Notes: generated from the letters alone by a model not told the origin. 64,000 nucleotides of DNA from Eikenella glucosivorans (GCF_016025525.2 NZ_JACSGR010000005.1:1-64000), one strand, 5' to 3'. Counted from the first letter of the stretch, positions 39,552 to 48,708 are shown. Made by a program: numbers and translations.

Positions 39552-41936
39552 CTAAGTGCCGGTGTTGCGGGAACGGGGTTTGCGTTTGGGTTTGGCCGGG
39601 GCTGCGGGTTTTGCGGCCGCTTGGCTGCCGTTTTTGCGGCTACGGGTTTGCTTGGACGGGGTGGCTGCGGTTTTGCCTTTGCTTTTTGCTTTGCCATTTG
39701 GGCTGCCTGCCGCGGGCTTGCTTTTTCCAGTGGCGGCTTTGGCTTTGCTTTTGGCGGTTTTGCCGCTGCGGGAGGGCAGGTTGCCGCCGCTGATGAGGGA
39801 GAGGTCGATTTTGCGGGTATCCAAATCGGCGCGTGCTACCTGAACCACTACTTTGTCGCCCATACCGAAGCGCAGTCCGCTGCGTTCTCCTTCAATGCTC
39901 ATGGTGTCGGCACGGTAATTGAAGTAGTCTTCACCCAGATCGCTGATGTGTACGAGGCCTTCGATGTGGATGTCGTCGAGGGTGACGAACAGGCCGAAGC
40001 CGGCCATGCCGCTTACCGTGCCGCTGAATACTTCGCCCACTTTGTCTTGCATGTAGTAGGTTTTGAGCCAGTTTTCCACGTCGCGACTGGCTTCGTCGGC
40101 TCGGCGCTCGCATTGGGAACTGTGGATGCCCAGCGCGTCCCAATTTTCGGCGGGGGTGTAGCGGCTACCTGAAAGCACGGCTTTGATGGCGCGGTGTACG
40201 AGCAGGTCGGGATAGCGGCGGATGGGTGAGGTGAAATGGGTGTAGGCGGCATAGGCGAGGCCGAAGTGGCCGCTGTTGCCGGGCTCGTATACAGCCTGCT
40301 GCATGGAGCGCAGCAGCATCACTTGGATCAGCTCGCGGTCGGGACGCTCGGCGGTTTGGGCGAACAGGGCGGCGTAGTCGAGCGGGGTGGGTTTGTCGCC
40401 GCCGCCGAGGGAAAGGCCGAGCAGGCCGAGCTGCTCGCGCAGGGTGGCGAGTTTTTCGGGCGTGGGGCCCAGGTGGTTACGGAACAGGGCGGGGTGTTGG
40501 TTTTTCAGCAGGAATTCGGCAGCGCACACGTTGGCGGCGAGCATGCATTCTTCAATCAGGCGGTGGGCTTCGTTGCGCGCCACGGGCACGATGCGTTTGA
40601 TTTTGCCCTGCTTGTCGAAAATCATCTCGGTTTCGGTGCTTTCAAACTCCATGGCACCGCGTTGCTGGCGTTTTTTCAGCAGGATTTGATAGAGCTTGTA
40701 GAGCGTGTCAATGTGCGGTTTGAGCGGGTTGCTGCTGCCGTTTTTAATCCAGTCCCACACTTCGGTGTAGGTGAGGCGTGCGTGCGAGCGCATCACGGCA
40801 GGGTAGAAACGGTAGGATTTGAGGTTGCCGGCGTAGGTAAACACCATGTCGCATACCATGCAGAGGCGCTCCACATCGGGATTGAGCGAGCAAATGCCGT
40901 TGGACAGGCTTTCGGGCAGCATGGGAATCACGCGGCGCGGGAAATACACGCTGGTGGCGCGTTCCTGCGCGTCGGCGTCAATCGCATCTTGCGGCTTCAC
41001 ATAGTGGCTCACGTCGGCAATCGCCACCACCAGGCGGAAGTTGCGCCCTTGTTTTTCAGCATAAACGGCGTCGTCGAAATCACGCGAGCTTTCGCCGTCG
41101 ATGGTAACCAAGGGCAGGTTGCGCAGGTCCTCGCGGCCTTTGAGGTCGGATTTGCGCACGGATGAGGGGATCTTGGCGGCAGCTTTTTCGCAGTCGGCGG
41201 AGAAGTGGTGCGGCAGATGATGCTGGCGTACGGCAATTTCGATCTCCATACCGCTATCGGCGTAATCGCCCAGAATTTCCACCACGCTGGCTACGGCCGG
41301 ACGGTGCGCATCGGGATAGGCATCGATTTCTGCCACAATCACCTGGCCGGGTTTGGCTTTGCCCAGTGTGTCGGGTTCGAGCAGGATGTTGTCGGGCAGG
41401 CGGCGGTCTTCCGGTGCCAGCATGGCGATGCCGCGCTCCACCAAAAGCCGGCCGACCACGGTTTTCTGCGCACGTTCGATTACATCGAGCACCTGGCCTT
41501 CTCGGCGGCCGCGCCGGTCGGTACCGGCTGGGCGCACAGTTACCGTGTCGCCGTGCATCAGGCCGCGCATCTGGCGGGCGGAGAGGGCAAAGTCGCCTTG
41601 GCCGTCGGGCGTGAGCGGCACGGCGAAACCGAAGCCGTCTTTGTGTGCTTCGATGCGGCATTTCACCAGTGCGAGTTTTTCGGCGGCGCACACCATGCCG
41701 CGCCGGTTGATGAGAATTTGCCCGTCACGAGCCATGGCGCCGAGGCGTCGTTCGAAAAAGGGCATTTCGTGTTCGGCGATGTCGAGCAGGATGGCCAGGG
41801 ATTCGGTTTTCAGCGGGATGCCCCGGTCTTCCAGCATTTCGGTAATCCATTCGCGGCTGGGCAGGGGGTGTTCGTAGCGTTGGGTTTCCCGTTGCAGATA
41901 AGGGTCTTGCAGGCGCAGTGAGGTTTTCTTCTTCAT
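39552..41936 (-). CDS. rnr: Ribonuclease R
   Basis: This 3'-5' exoribonuclease can degrade structured RNA and acts in RNA quality control and trans-translation. The 794-residue protein has an N-terminal winged helix, cold-shock domains, the RNB catalytic domain with SSRDFDDAVYAE at about 284-295 (metal Asp residues), and an S1 domain. It ends in a ~75-residue Lys/Ala/Ser-rich basic tail, which in RNase R helps RNA unwinding. One uptake sequence is in frame. Read on the minus strand, it begins just 8 bases before the divergent tRNA-Leu promoter. Confidence 0.95.
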   Translation of the reverse strand: MKKKTSLRLQDPYLQRETQRYEHPLPSREWITEMLEDRGIPLKTESLAILLDIAEHEMPFFERRLGAMARDGQILINRRGMVCAAEKLALVKCRIEAHKDGFGFAVPLTPDGQGDFALSARQMRGLMHGDTVTVRPAGTDRRGRREGQVLDVIERAQKTVVGRLLVERGIAMLAPEDRRLPDNILLEPDTLGKAKPGQVIVAEIDAYPDAHRPAVASVVEILGDYADSGMEIEIAVRQHHLPHHFSADCEKAAAKIPSSVRKSDLKGREDLRNLPLVTIDGESSRDFDDAVYAEKQGRNFRLVVAIADVSHYVKPQDAIDADAQERATSVYFPRRVIPMLPESLSNGICSLNPDVERLCMVCDMVFTYAGNLKSYRFYPAVMRSHARLTYTEVWDWIKNGSSNPLKPHIDTLYKLYQILLKKRQQRGAMEFESTETEMIFDKQGKIKRIVPVARNEAHRLIEECMLAANVCAAEFLLKNQHPALFRNHLGPTPEKLATLREQLGLLGLSLGGGDKPTPLDYAALFAQTAERPDRELIQVMLLRSMQQAVYEPGNSGHFGLAYAAYTHFTSPIRRYPDLLVHRAIKAVLSGSRYTPAENWDALGIHSSQCERRADEASRDVENWLKTYYMQDKVGEVFSGTVSGMAGFGLFVTLDDIHIEGLVHISDLGEDYFNYRADTMSIEGERSGLRFGMGDKVVVQVARADLDTRKIDLSLISGGNLPSRSGKTAKSKAKAATGKSKPAAGSPNGKAKSKGKTAATPSKQTRSRKNGSQAAAKPAAPAKPKRKPRSRNTGT

Positions 41937-41943
41937 ATATAAA

Positions 41944-41971
41944 TTGACAAGTGGAAAATTGGCGCTATAAT
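41944..41971 (+). promoter_or_regulatory. Consensus promoter of tRNA-Leu
   Basis: TTGACA (41944-41949), 16-base spacer, TATAAT (41966-41971), then GCGCGC. It is a perfect pair of boxes with the GC-rich discriminator of stable-RNA promoters. Confidence 0.85.
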
Positions 41972-42028
41972 GCGCGCTTCTTGCATAAAGAGCAACGCAC
42001 TTTAACGCAAAGCTCCGATTAAAGCAAA

Positions 42029-42115
42029 GCCCAGGTGGCGGAATTGGTAGACGCGCCAGCTTCAGGTGCTGGTATCCTCACGGGTGTGGAAGTTCGAGTC
42101 TTCTCCTGGGCACCA
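42029..42115 (+). tRNA. tRNA-Leu (CAG)
   Basis: GCCCAGG pairs with CCTGGGC, the anticodon loop is TTCAGGT (anticodon CAG), a class II variable arm is present, then TTCGAGT T loop, discriminator A and CCA. It reads CTG leucine codons, abundant here. Confidence 0.95.
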
Positions 42116-42126
42116 ACAGAGTTTTG

Positions 42127-42159
42127 AAACCCGCACGGTTTGCGCCGTGCGGGTTTTTT
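42127..42159 (+). terminator. Terminator of tRNA-Leu
   Basis: AAACCCGCACGG pairs with CCGTGCGGGTTT around TTTGCG, followed by TTTT. Confidence 0.9.
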
Positions 42160-42286
42160 ATGGGTGCGAATGATGTGAGACGGAATGGGAATTTGCGGAT
42201 ATTGTGAGCTACGCTGTGATTAATGTTTTCAGGTAGCCTTTTTGCTAAATAATTACCAATATTTTCAATATAAAAGCTAATGAATA

Positions 42287-42328
42287 AGGCTACCTGAAAA
42301 ATACCATGGTGGGATTTTCAGGTAGCCT
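42287..42328. terminator. Inverted DUS pair before the thioesterase genes
   Basis: AGGCTACCTGAAAA and its inverse at 42315-42328 with a short loop. On the minus strand it can terminate the thioesterase pair. Confidence 0.6.
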
Positions 42329-42403
42329 GTTGTGCCGCCCAAGAGCAAACCACAGCATCGATATGGATGCTGTGGTTTTTGTGTGTCAAAACTTGCCGAA
42401 GGT

Positions 42404-42847
42404 TTAGCGCGGCGGGCGGGCGTGGCTGGCGGGCATTTGGAAGTGGCAGCGGGCGACGACGATGGGTTTGGCGGGGTCGGACTGCCAGGCTTCCACGGCG
42501 ACGTTGGCGATGCGGCTGCCTTGGCGGGTGAGGGAGCAGCGGGCGTAGGTGGTTTCGGGTTTGCCGCTGCGCAGGTAGTCGAGGGAGAAGTCGATCATTT
42601 TGGGCAGCTCGCTGAGGCCGGCCTGGTGGTAGAGGAAGAGGACGGCGCAGCTTTCGATGAAGCCGCCGAGCATGCCGCCGTGCAGGGCGGGGAGGAAGAC
42701 GTTGCCGATGTTTTCGCGTTTATAGGGCAGGGCGAAGAGGGGGTTGCCGTTTGATTCGCCGCATTGCAGGCCGATGAATTCGGTGTAGGGGATGAGGTCG
42801 GCGGCTCGGGCGGTAAACTCGGGGATGTGGGTGAAGGGGGTGCTCAT
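42404..42847 (-). CDS. PaaI-family hot-dog thioesterase (second of a pair)
   Basis: The 147-residue hot-dog-fold protein has the core landmarks HGGMLGGFIESCAVLFLYH, the HGG-type helix where the catalytic acid/base and acyl-CoA contacts lie, followed by IDFSLDYLRSGKPETTYARC. The substrate is an acyl- or aryl-CoA of unknown kind. It overlaps the preceding thioesterase gene by 4 bases and shares its fold, so they look like a tandem duplication that has diverged, or a hetero-oligomer. ATG 42847 is supported by the overlap. Paired DUS follows. Confidence 0.8.
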   Translation of the reverse strand: MSTPFTHIPEFTARAADLIPYTEFIGLQCGESNGNPLFALPYKRENIGNVFLPALHGGMLGGFIESCAVLFLYHQAGLSELPKMIDFSLDYLRSGKPETTYARCSLTRQGSRIANVAVEAWQSDPAKPIVVARCHFQMPASHARPPR

Positions 42848-43314
42848 GCTTGCAACATTTCCTTTAGTTTGGCTTGTTCTTCGGGGGTGAGGGGGGTGCG
42901 CATGAAGGTGGCCATGCCGAGGGCGAAGGGGTCGGCGGGATCTTCTTGGTAGCAGCTGCTGCGCACGAAGGCGACTTGGCCGGCCAGGCGGTAGCATTCG
43001 GCGCGGCCGTAGATGCGGCGGCCGGGGGTGGCGGGGTGCATGTAGTCGATGCGCATGTCGAGGGTGGCGAGGATTTCGGCGCCGGGGAGCTGGGCGGTGA
43101 CGGCGCAGGCGGAAACCATGTCGACGAGGGTGGTGATGGTGCCGCCGTGGATGGTTTGGGTGTCGTGGCGGCCAACGAGGTGGGGCTGCCAGTCGAAGCT
43201 GAGCACGGGGCGGCGGCCGCGGATGCCTTCGTAGCGCAGGCCGATGGCGCGGGAATGGGGGAGGTCGAGGTAGTGCTGGCTGAGGATGCGGTAGAGGGCT
43301 GGGTTGGCGGGCAT
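42844..43314 (-). CDS. PaaI-family hot-dog thioesterase (first of a pair)
   Basis: This 156-residue hot-dog protein has the family motif IHGGTITTLVDMVSACAV, in which the HGG and Asp are the catalytic neighbourhood, plus DMRIDYMHPATPGRRIYGRAEC. It is homologous in layout to the next gene, with which it overlaps by 4 bases. Predicted activity is hydrolysis of an acyl-CoA thioester. No pathway genes nearby identify the substrate. An uptake sequence lies just upstream. Confidence 0.82.
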   Translation of the reverse strand: MPANPALYRILSQHYLDLPHSRAIGLRYEGIRGRRPVLSFDWQPHLVGRHDTQTIHGGTITTLVDMVSACAVTAQLPGAEILATLDMRIDYMHPATPGRRIYGRAECYRLAGQVAFVRSSCYQEDPADPFALGMATFMRTPLTPEEQAKLKEMLQA

Positions 43315-43642
43315 GGTGTTTTCTGATGGATTAGGAGGGAAGGATGGCTACCTGAAAATCGGAACAGATAGGGTGGAATTAGGAAACGGCGCGATTTTCG
43401 CACCGTTCTTTAAAGTGGGATTATCCTCAAGCGATTAATGCCAGAGCGTGTTACACGCGCCGCACCCTGATCTCTACGTCCGAAACGGGAATGAGGCATT
43501 TCCCACGCGGAAAATTCTACCCCTGATGCGGGCGATAATCAAGAATGGAGGCTACCTGAAAGCGATGTCTTGCGCAGCAAGGCTGAGTTTCCGCAAAGCC
43601 AAAGCATAAGCTTCAATGCAGTTAACACCAGCAGGGAATTTT
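43315..43642. other. 328-base intergenic region with no recognised gene
   Basis: Between scpA and the thioesterases. The right third contains a composite repeat (43562-43640). The left part, around 43395-43545, has no similarity I recognise and no promoter I can defend. The thioesterase promoter must be here. Confidence 0.4.
43562..43640 (-). repeat. Composite intergenic repeat, near-complete copy
   Basis: Read in reverse it runs TTGAAGCTTATGCTTTGGC, TTTGCGGAAACTCAGCC, TTGCTGCGCAAGACATCGC and then TTTCAGGTAGCC, the full order of blocks in the family. Confidence 0.65.
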
Positions 43643-44500
43643 TCAGGTAGCCTCTTTTTCTGCATCGCTTTCGGATTGGAGCGCGGCATATTCGTCCGCC
43701 TCACCGGGCAGGCTGACGAGGATGTCGCCGAACGCGCCGTCTTCCTGGGTGAGGCGCACGAGGCCTTCTTTCACCAGCTCGAGCAGGGCGATGAAGCACA
43801 CCACCACCTGCGCCACGCTGCGTTCGGACGCAAACAGCCGGCTGAAGCGGCAGCCTCCTTCTTGCAGGCGGTGCAGGATGTGGCTCATGGTGGCGCGCAC
43901 GGAGAGGGCTTCGTTTTCCTGCACCACGGTGTGGCTGCGGCGCTGGCCGGCGCGGGCGAGGATGGCCAGCCAGGCTTGGGTGAGGTCGGCGAGGCGCACT
44001 TCGGGCGGTTGCACGGCAGCGCTGATTTCCAGCGGCAGGTAGGCCCAGGCGAAATCACGGCCGGCGCGGGGCAGGGCGTCGAGGCCGAGGGCGGCGAGCT
44101 TCATCTGCTCATAATCCAAGAGGCGGCGCACCAGCTCGGCGCGGGGGTCGGCCAAATCATCTTCTTCGGCGGCGGGCGGCACGGGCAGCAGCAGGCGGGA
44201 TTTGATTTCGATCAGCACGGCGGCCATCAGCAGGTATTCGGCGGCCAGATCGAGGTTTTGCTCGTTCATCTGGGCGATGTAGGCGAGGTATTGCTCGGTG
44301 ATTTTGAGCATGGGGATGTCGAGCACGTCGATGTTTTGCTTGCGGATGAGGTAGAGCAGCAAATCGAGCGGGCCTTCGAAGCTGTGCAGCACCACTTGCA
44401 GCGCGTCGGGCGGGATGAAAAGGTCGGCGGGCAGGTCGGTAACGGGCTGGCCGAACAGGGTGGCGATATTGGGCGGGGCGCTGGAGGGGGCGTGGGGCAT
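43643..44500 (-). CDS. scpA: Segregation and condensation protein A
   Basis: ScpA is the kleisin that bridges SMC heads in chromosome condensation. The 285-residue protein has the typical FEGPLDLLLYLIRKQNIDVLDIPMLKITEQYLAYI at the N-terminus (about 39-72), LDLAAEYLLMAAVLIEIKSRLLLP and the C-terminal winged helix (LEKEGLVRLTQED style). ScpB and Smc are not in the window. Composite repeat and DUS elements flank it on both sides, so it seems to be its own transcription unit. Confidence 0.9.
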   Translation of the reverse strand: MPHAPSSAPPNIATLFGQPVTDLPADLFIPPDALQVVLHSFEGPLDLLLYLIRKQNIDVLDIPMLKITEQYLAYIAQMNEQNLDLAAEYLLMAAVLIEIKSRLLLPVPPAAEEDDLADPRAELVRRLLDYEQMKLAALGLDALPRAGRDFAWAYLPLEISAAVQPPEVRLADLTQAWLAILARAGQRRSHTVVQENEALSVRATMSHILHRLQEGGCRFSRLFASERSVAQVVVCFIALLELVKEGLVRLTQEDGAFGDILVSLPGEADEYAALQSESDAEKEAT

Positions 44501-44513
44501 GGTTTTATTTGCG

Positions 44514-44600
44514 TTGAAACTTACGCTTTAGCTTTGCAGAAACTCAGCCTTGCTGCGCAAGACATCGGTCCACTTCGTTGAAGCTTACGCTTTCAGGTAG
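44514..44600 (+). repeat. Composite intergenic repeat, near-complete copy
   Basis: Blocks AGCTTTGCAGAAACTCAGCC, TTGCTGCGCAAGACATCGG, ACTTCGTTGAAGCTTACGC and TTTCAGGTAGCC, in the shared strand sense. Confidence 0.65.
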
Positions 44601-44692
44601 CCTGAAGAAATCAGCATGAAAAGGCTTGGCATTATAGGGCAGGCAGGGCAAAATTGCCGCACTTTGCTGGTTTAAGTTTAGGAGATGAAGCG

Positions 44693-45400
44693 ATGAAATT
44701 CATGGTAAACAAAAAATTGTTTGAGGAATTTGCCGGCCTGCGCATCGGCGTGAGCGTGGCGGACGGTGTGAACAATAAGGTGGACGCGGCGGCTTTCCTG
44801 CCGCAGTTGCAGCAGGCGGCGGCGGATGCGGCGGCGGCCTGCGCAGGGCAGCCGGTGGCGCAGCTGCCGAAGATTGCGGCCTGGCGCGAGGCCTACCGCA
44901 AATTCGGCGTGAAGGCCAAGGAATACCCGAGCTCGGTGGAGGCGCTGTACAAGCGTGTGTCCAAAGGCAAGGAGCTGGGCAGCATCAGCCCGCTGGTGGA
45001 CATTTATAACTACATCTCGCTGAAATACACCGTGCCGGTGGGCGGCGAAGATTTGAGCGCGATGCAGGGCGATTTGCAGCTCACTTACGCCGGGACGGAC
45101 GAAGTGCCGGTGGTGGTGTTGGGCAAAGACGAAGCGCAGGCACCGGCGGAAGGCGAGATTTTCTACAAAGACGACGCAGGCGCCATCTGCCGCCGCTGGA
45201 ACTGGCGCGAAGTGGCGCGCACGGTGATTACCGAAAACACAACGCGCTGCGTGTTTGTGATCGAGGCGCTGCCGGAAGTGAGCGATGAAGAACTGCGCGC
45301 GGCGCAAGAAGAGCTGGGCACGCTGATTGAGCAATACTGCGGCGGCAGGCTGGTGCATCATGTGCTGGATGCCGGCTGTGCGGAAGCGCCGCTGGATTGA
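44693..45400 (+). CDS. B3/4-domain protein (PheT-like B3/B4 fold)
   Basis: The 235-residue protein matches the stand-alone B3/B4 domain of phenylalanyl-tRNA synthetase beta chain: WREAYRKFGVKAKEYPSSVEALYKRV, then PLVDIYNYISLKYTVPVGGEDL and a C-terminal VFVIEALPEVSDEEL. In PheRS this fold edits mischarged Tyr-tRNA. Free-standing members are thought to be editing or tRNA-binding proteins of unknown substrate. A strong RBS (GGAGATGAAGCG before the ATG) supports the start at 44693. It is a single gene. Confidence 0.85.
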   Translation: MKFMVNKKLFEEFAGLRIGVSVADGVNNKVDAAAFLPQLQQAAADAAAACAGQPVAQLPKIAAWREAYRKFGVKAKEYPSSVEALYKRVSKGKELGSISPLVDIYNYISLKYTVPVGGEDLSAMQGDLQLTYAGTDEVPVVVLGKDEAQAPAEGEIFYKDDAGAICRRWNWREVARTVITENTTRCVFVIEALPEVSDEELRAAQEELGTLIEQYCGGRLVHHVLDAGCAEAPLD

Positions 45401-45423
45401 GCGCTGATGCCGTGAAACGCATG

Positions 45424-45482
45424 AGGCTACCTGAAAACGCAGCACAGCGAAATTTCGCGAAGCTGAAAATTTCAGGTAGCCT
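45424..45482. terminator. Inverted DUS pair after the B3/4 gene
   Basis: AGGCTACCTGAAA (45424-45436) and its inverse (45470-45482) flank part of a composite repeat. It lies 23 bases after the stop codon. Confidence 0.6.
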
Positions 45483-45527
45483 TTAACACAAGCAAAGCCA
45501 ATACATGCCATTCAGGCTACCTGAAAA

Positions 45528-45582
45528 TTTTAGCTTCGTAGAAACTCACCCTTGCTTCGCAAGACATCGCTTTCAGGTAGCC
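45528..45582 (+). repeat. Composite intergenic repeat
   Basis: TTTAGCTTCGTAGAAACTCA, then CTTGCTTCGCAAGACATCG and TTTCAGGTAGCC, upstream of gltX. The CTTGC..GCAAG core is a 5-bp hairpin. Confidence 0.65.
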
Positions 45583-45674
45583 CTTATCCTTACCGCCCCG
45601 GCCCGAGCTAGAAAAAACCCGCCCTTTGGCGATACAATACCGTCTTTCAAAATCCCCCGTTCCGAAAGCCACCA

Positions 45675-47081
45675 ATGACCATCAAAACCCGTTTCGCCCC
45701 CAGCCCCACCGGCTACCTGCACATCGGCGGCGTGCGCACCGCCCTCTACTGCTGGGCCTTCGCCAAACACCACGGCGGCGAATTCCTGCTGCGCATCGAA
45801 GACACCGACCTGGAGCGCTCCACCGCCGAATCCGTCAAAATCATCCTCGACGGCATGCAGTGGGTCGGCCTGCACGCCGACAATGCCGACCGCATCGTTT
45901 ATCAAACCCAAAACTTCCCGCGCTATAAAGAGCTTATACAAAAACTGCTCAACGAAGGCCATGCCTACCGCTGCTATTGCAGCAAAGAAGAGCTGGCCGA
46001 AATGCGCGAACGCGCCGAGCGCGAAGGCACCGCCACCTACGACCGCCGCTGGCGCCCAGAGCCCGGCAAAACCCTGCCGCCCATCCCCGAAGGGCGCGAA
46101 CCTGTTATCCGCTTCAAAACCCCGCTGGACGGTGTTACCACCTGGCACGACCTAGTAAAAGGCGAAATCAGCATCCCCAACGCCGCGCTCGACGACCTCA
46201 TCATCGCCCGCGCCGACGGTAGCCCCACCTACAACTTCTGCGTGGTGGCCGACGACTACGACATGGGCATCACCCACGTGATCCGCGGCGACGACCACGT
46301 GAACAACACCCCCAAGCAAATCAACATTTTCAAAGCCCTCGGCGCCACCCCGCCCGCATACGCCCACCTGCCCATGATCCTGAACGAACAGGGCAAAAAA
46401 ATCTCCAAACGCAGCGGCGACACCGTGGCCATCACCGAATACGAAGCGCTCGGCATCCTGCCCGAAGCCCTGCTCAACTACCTTGCCCGCCTCGGCTGGG
46501 CGCACGGCGACGACGAATTCTTCACCATGCAGCAATTCGTGCAATGGTTTGATTTGTCGCATGTTTCCTCCTCCGCCAGCCGCATGGATGCGAAAAAGCT
46601 GTATTGGATCAACGCCGAGCACATCAAAGCCGCCGATAACGCCGCTCTGGCCGGATTGGTACTGCCGCGCTTAGAGCAACAAGGCATTGCCGTTTCATCC
46701 GGCCCCAAGCTGGAAGACGTGCTCGCCCTGGTGAAAGACCGTGCCCACGATTTGAACGCACTGGCCGCCGAAAGCGCCTATTTCTACCGCAAAGGCGTGC
46801 CCGCCGAAGCCGACGTGGCCAAACATTGGGATGCCGACGCCCCCTCCCGCATGCAGCGTTTTGCCGACCGGCTGGCCGAGCTGCCGGAGCAGGATTGGAC
46901 GGCGGAAAATATCCACAACCTGTTCGCCCCGTTCTGCGAAGCCGAAGGCATCAAAATGGGCAAACTCGGCATGCCCCTGCGCTTGGCTGTGTGCGGCACG
47001 GCGAAAACCCCGAGCGTGGATGCTGTGCTGGCGCTGATCGGCAAAGAAGAAGTGCTGCGACGCATCCGCGAATCGGCCTAG
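45675..47081 (+). CDS. gltX: Glutamyl-tRNA synthetase
   Basis: The 468-residue class I synthetase charges tRNA-Glu. The HIGH-type signature PSPTGYLHIGG is at 9-19, and the KMSKS-type GKKISKRSGD is near 240. The zinc-type and anticodon-binding C-terminal domains are complete, so it is the full-length discriminating or non-discriminating enzyme rather than the truncated GluQ. The start has an ATG with no competitor, preceded by a composite repeat. An inverted DUS pair follows the stop. Confidence 0.97.
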   Translation: MTIKTRFAPSPTGYLHIGGVRTALYCWAFAKHHGGEFLLRIEDTDLERSTAESVKIILDGMQWVGLHADNADRIVYQTQNFPRYKELIQKLLNEGHAYRCYCSKEELAEMRERAEREGTATYDRRWRPEPGKTLPPIPEGREPVIRFKTPLDGVTTWHDLVKGEISIPNAALDDLIIARADGSPTYNFCVVADDYDMGITHVIRGDDHVNNTPKQINIFKALGATPPAYAHLPMILNEQGKKISKRSGDTVAITEYEALGILPEALLNYLARLGWAHGDDEFFTMQQFVQWFDLSHVSSSASRMDAKKLYWINAEHIKAADNAALAGLVLPRLEQQGIAVSSGPKLEDVLALVKDRAHDLNALAAESAYFYRKGVPAEADVAKHWDADAPSRMQRFADRLAELPEQDWTAENIHNLFAPFCEAEGIKMGKLGMPLRLAVCGTAKTPSVDAVLALIGKEEVLRRIRESA

Positions 47082-47088
47082 CGCAGGG

Positions 47089-47129
47089 AAGGCTACCTGA
47101 AAAATGATGCGGCACTTTCAGGTAGCCTT
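47089..47129 (+). terminator. DUS hairpin after gltX
   Basis: AAGGCTACCTGAAA (47089-47102) and its inverse (47116-47129), 7 bases after the gltX stop. Confidence 0.75.
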
Positions 47130-47170
47130 ATTTTGCCCTTTTGCCGAAAAGCGGTGTTAGCCGCAGGCAT

Positions 47171-47226
47171 TTTTTAGCTTTGCAGAAACTCCGCCTTGCT
47201 TCGCAAGACATCGTTTTCAGATAGCC
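47171..47226 (+). repeat. Composite intergenic repeat
   Basis: TTTAGCTTTGCAGAAACTC, CTTGCTTCGCAAGACATCG and a terminal TTTTCAGATAGCC (one base off the uptake sequence), 10 bases before the hda start. Confidence 0.65.
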
Positions 47227-47235
47227 TTATCCACT

Positions 47236-47898
47236 GTGAACCAGTTAATCCTCAACTTCCCCGACATCCCGCCCGGCTTCGACACTTTCCTCGGCCAAGG
47301 CAACGGCGAGCTGCTGCAAGTGTTGCGGCGGCAGCGCGAGCCGTTCGTGTATGTGTGGGGCGCGGCCGGCGCCGGCAAAAGCCATTTGCTGCGCGCGTGG
47401 GCGGCGCAGGCGCAAGCTACCGGCCAGGCTGCGCGTTATCTGGATGCCGCCACCGAGCCGCTGCGCGAACTGCCGCCCGCAGGCTGCCGCCTCGCGCTGG
47501 ACCAAATCGAACAGCTCGATGCCGAAGGGCAGGCCGTGCTGTTCAACTTGTGCAACCGCATCCGCCAAAGCGGGGAAGGCGCACTCCTGATCGGCGCCAA
47601 CGTGCCGCCGCCGCGCCTCGCCGTGCGCGAAGATTTGCGCACCCGCATGGGCTACTGCCTGGTGTATGAAATCAAGCCTTTGAGCGACGAAGAAAAACTG
47701 GCCGCCCTCCAAGCCGCCGCCCAAGCCCGCCAGCTCAACGTGTCGAGCGACATTTTCCGCTACCTGCTGCACCACTGGAGCCGCGACATCGGCAGCCTGA
47801 TGGCCATGCTCGACGCCCTCGACCGCTACTCCCTCTCCCAACACCGCCCCATCACCGTGCCGCTGCTCAAGCGGCTGCTGCAACAGGACAGCCCATGA
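47236..47898 (+). CDS. hda: DnaA regulatory inactivator Hda
   Basis: Hda is a DnaA-like AAA+ protein which, with the clamp, stimulates hydrolysis of DnaA-ATP after initiation. The 220-residue protein has a clamp-binding peptide at its very start (MNQLILNF), Walker A GAAGAGKS (42-49), Walker B LALDQIEQLD and the sensor II region RDIGSLMAMLDAL, but lacks the DNA-binding domain of DnaA. The start codon is GTG at 47236, read as MNQL.... It overlaps the next gene by 4 bases. Confidence 0.9.
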   Translation: MNQLILNFPDIPPGFDTFLGQGNGELLQVLRRQREPFVYVWGAAGAGKSHLLRAWAAQAQATGQAARYLDAATEPLRELPPAGCRLALDQIEQLDAEGQAVLFNLCNRIRQSGEGALLIGANVPPPRLAVREDLRTRMGYCLVYEIKPLSDEEKLAALQAAAQARQLNVSSDIFRYLLHHWSRDIGSLMAMLDALDRYSLSQHRPITVPLLKRLLQQDSP

Positions 47899-48557
47899 AC
47901 CTCGCCATCTTCGACCTCGACCACACCCTCATCAACTGCGATTCCGGCACCGAATGGAGCAACTTCCTGCACGAAGAAGGCATTTTCGACGAAGCCGACA
48001 TGCAGCGCCACCGCCGGTTTGACCAAGACTACCGCGACGGCTGCCTCGATTTAGACGCCTACCTCGCCTTCGTGCTGCGCCCGCTGGCCGAACGCAGCCG
48101 CACCGAGCTTGACGCCATGCACCGCACATTCATGCAGCGCCACATCCTGCCGCACATCAGCCCGATGGCGCGCCAGCTCGTGGCCGGCCACCGCGACGCC
48201 GGCGACAGCCTGCTGCTGATTACCGCCACCAACGAATTCATCATCACCCCCATCGCCCGCGAATTCGGCATCGGCGAAGCAATCGGCATCAGCCTGGAAA
48301 CCGACGCCAAAGGCAACTACACCGGCCGTTATCTCGGCACGCCCAGCTTCCAGGCCGGCAAAGTCACCCGCCTGCGGCAATGGCTGGCCGAGCGCGGCCA
48401 CACCCAGGCCGACTACGAAAAAGTCTATTTTTACAGCGATTCCCGCAACGATTTGCCGCTCTTGCAGCAGGTAAACCACCCCGTGGCCGTGAACCCCGAC
48501 CCGGTGTTGCTCGCCGCCGCCCAGCAGCACGGCTGGCCGGTGTTGAACCTCTTTTAA
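47895..48557 (+). CDS. HAD-IB family phosphatase
   Basis: The 220-residue hydrolase has motif I DLDHT (Asp7 nucleophile, Asp9), motif II LITATN, and motif III with YSDSRNDLPLL, typical of the HAD-IB SerB/HisN-like group. Related proteins in this position are annotated as histidinol-phosphatase or phosphoserine-phosphatase-like. The actual substrate cannot be told from sequence. It overlaps hda by 4 bases, so the two are cotranslated, an arrangement common in betaproteobacteria. Confidence 0.85.
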   Translation: MNLAIFDLDHTLINCDSGTEWSNFLHEEGIFDEADMQRHRRFDQDYRDGCLDLDAYLAFVLRPLAERSRTELDAMHRTFMQRHILPHISPMARQLVAGHRDAGDSLLLITATNEFIITPIAREFGIGEAIGISLETDAKGNYTGRYLGTPSFQAGKVTRLRQWLAERGHTQADYEKVYFYSDSRNDLPLLQQVNHPVAVNPDPVLLAAAQQHGWPVLNLF

Positions 48558-48617
48558 TCGCCGGTCAGGCCGCGCTGCCGAAACAGACGGCGGATACGAC
48601 ACAGGCTACCTGAAAAT

Positions 48618-48660
48618 TTGGCTTCGCAGAAACTTCGCTGCGCTGCGTTTTCAGATAGCC
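48618..48660 (+). repeat. Composite intergenic repeat, short form
   Basis: TGGCTTCGCAGAAACTTCG, then CTGCGCTGCG and TTTTCAGATAGCC, with a truncated middle block. Confidence 0.5.
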
Positions 48661-48708
48661 TGTTTTGCTGTGGCCGGCATATTCGAGTTGGCACCGGCAT
48701 TCAGGTTT

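Noticed and set aside
43477..43500. dRS3-like neisserial repeat (ATTCCC-N8-GGGAAT)
   Set aside because: The words GGGAAT and ATTTCCC occur in the opposite order and with the wrong spacing.
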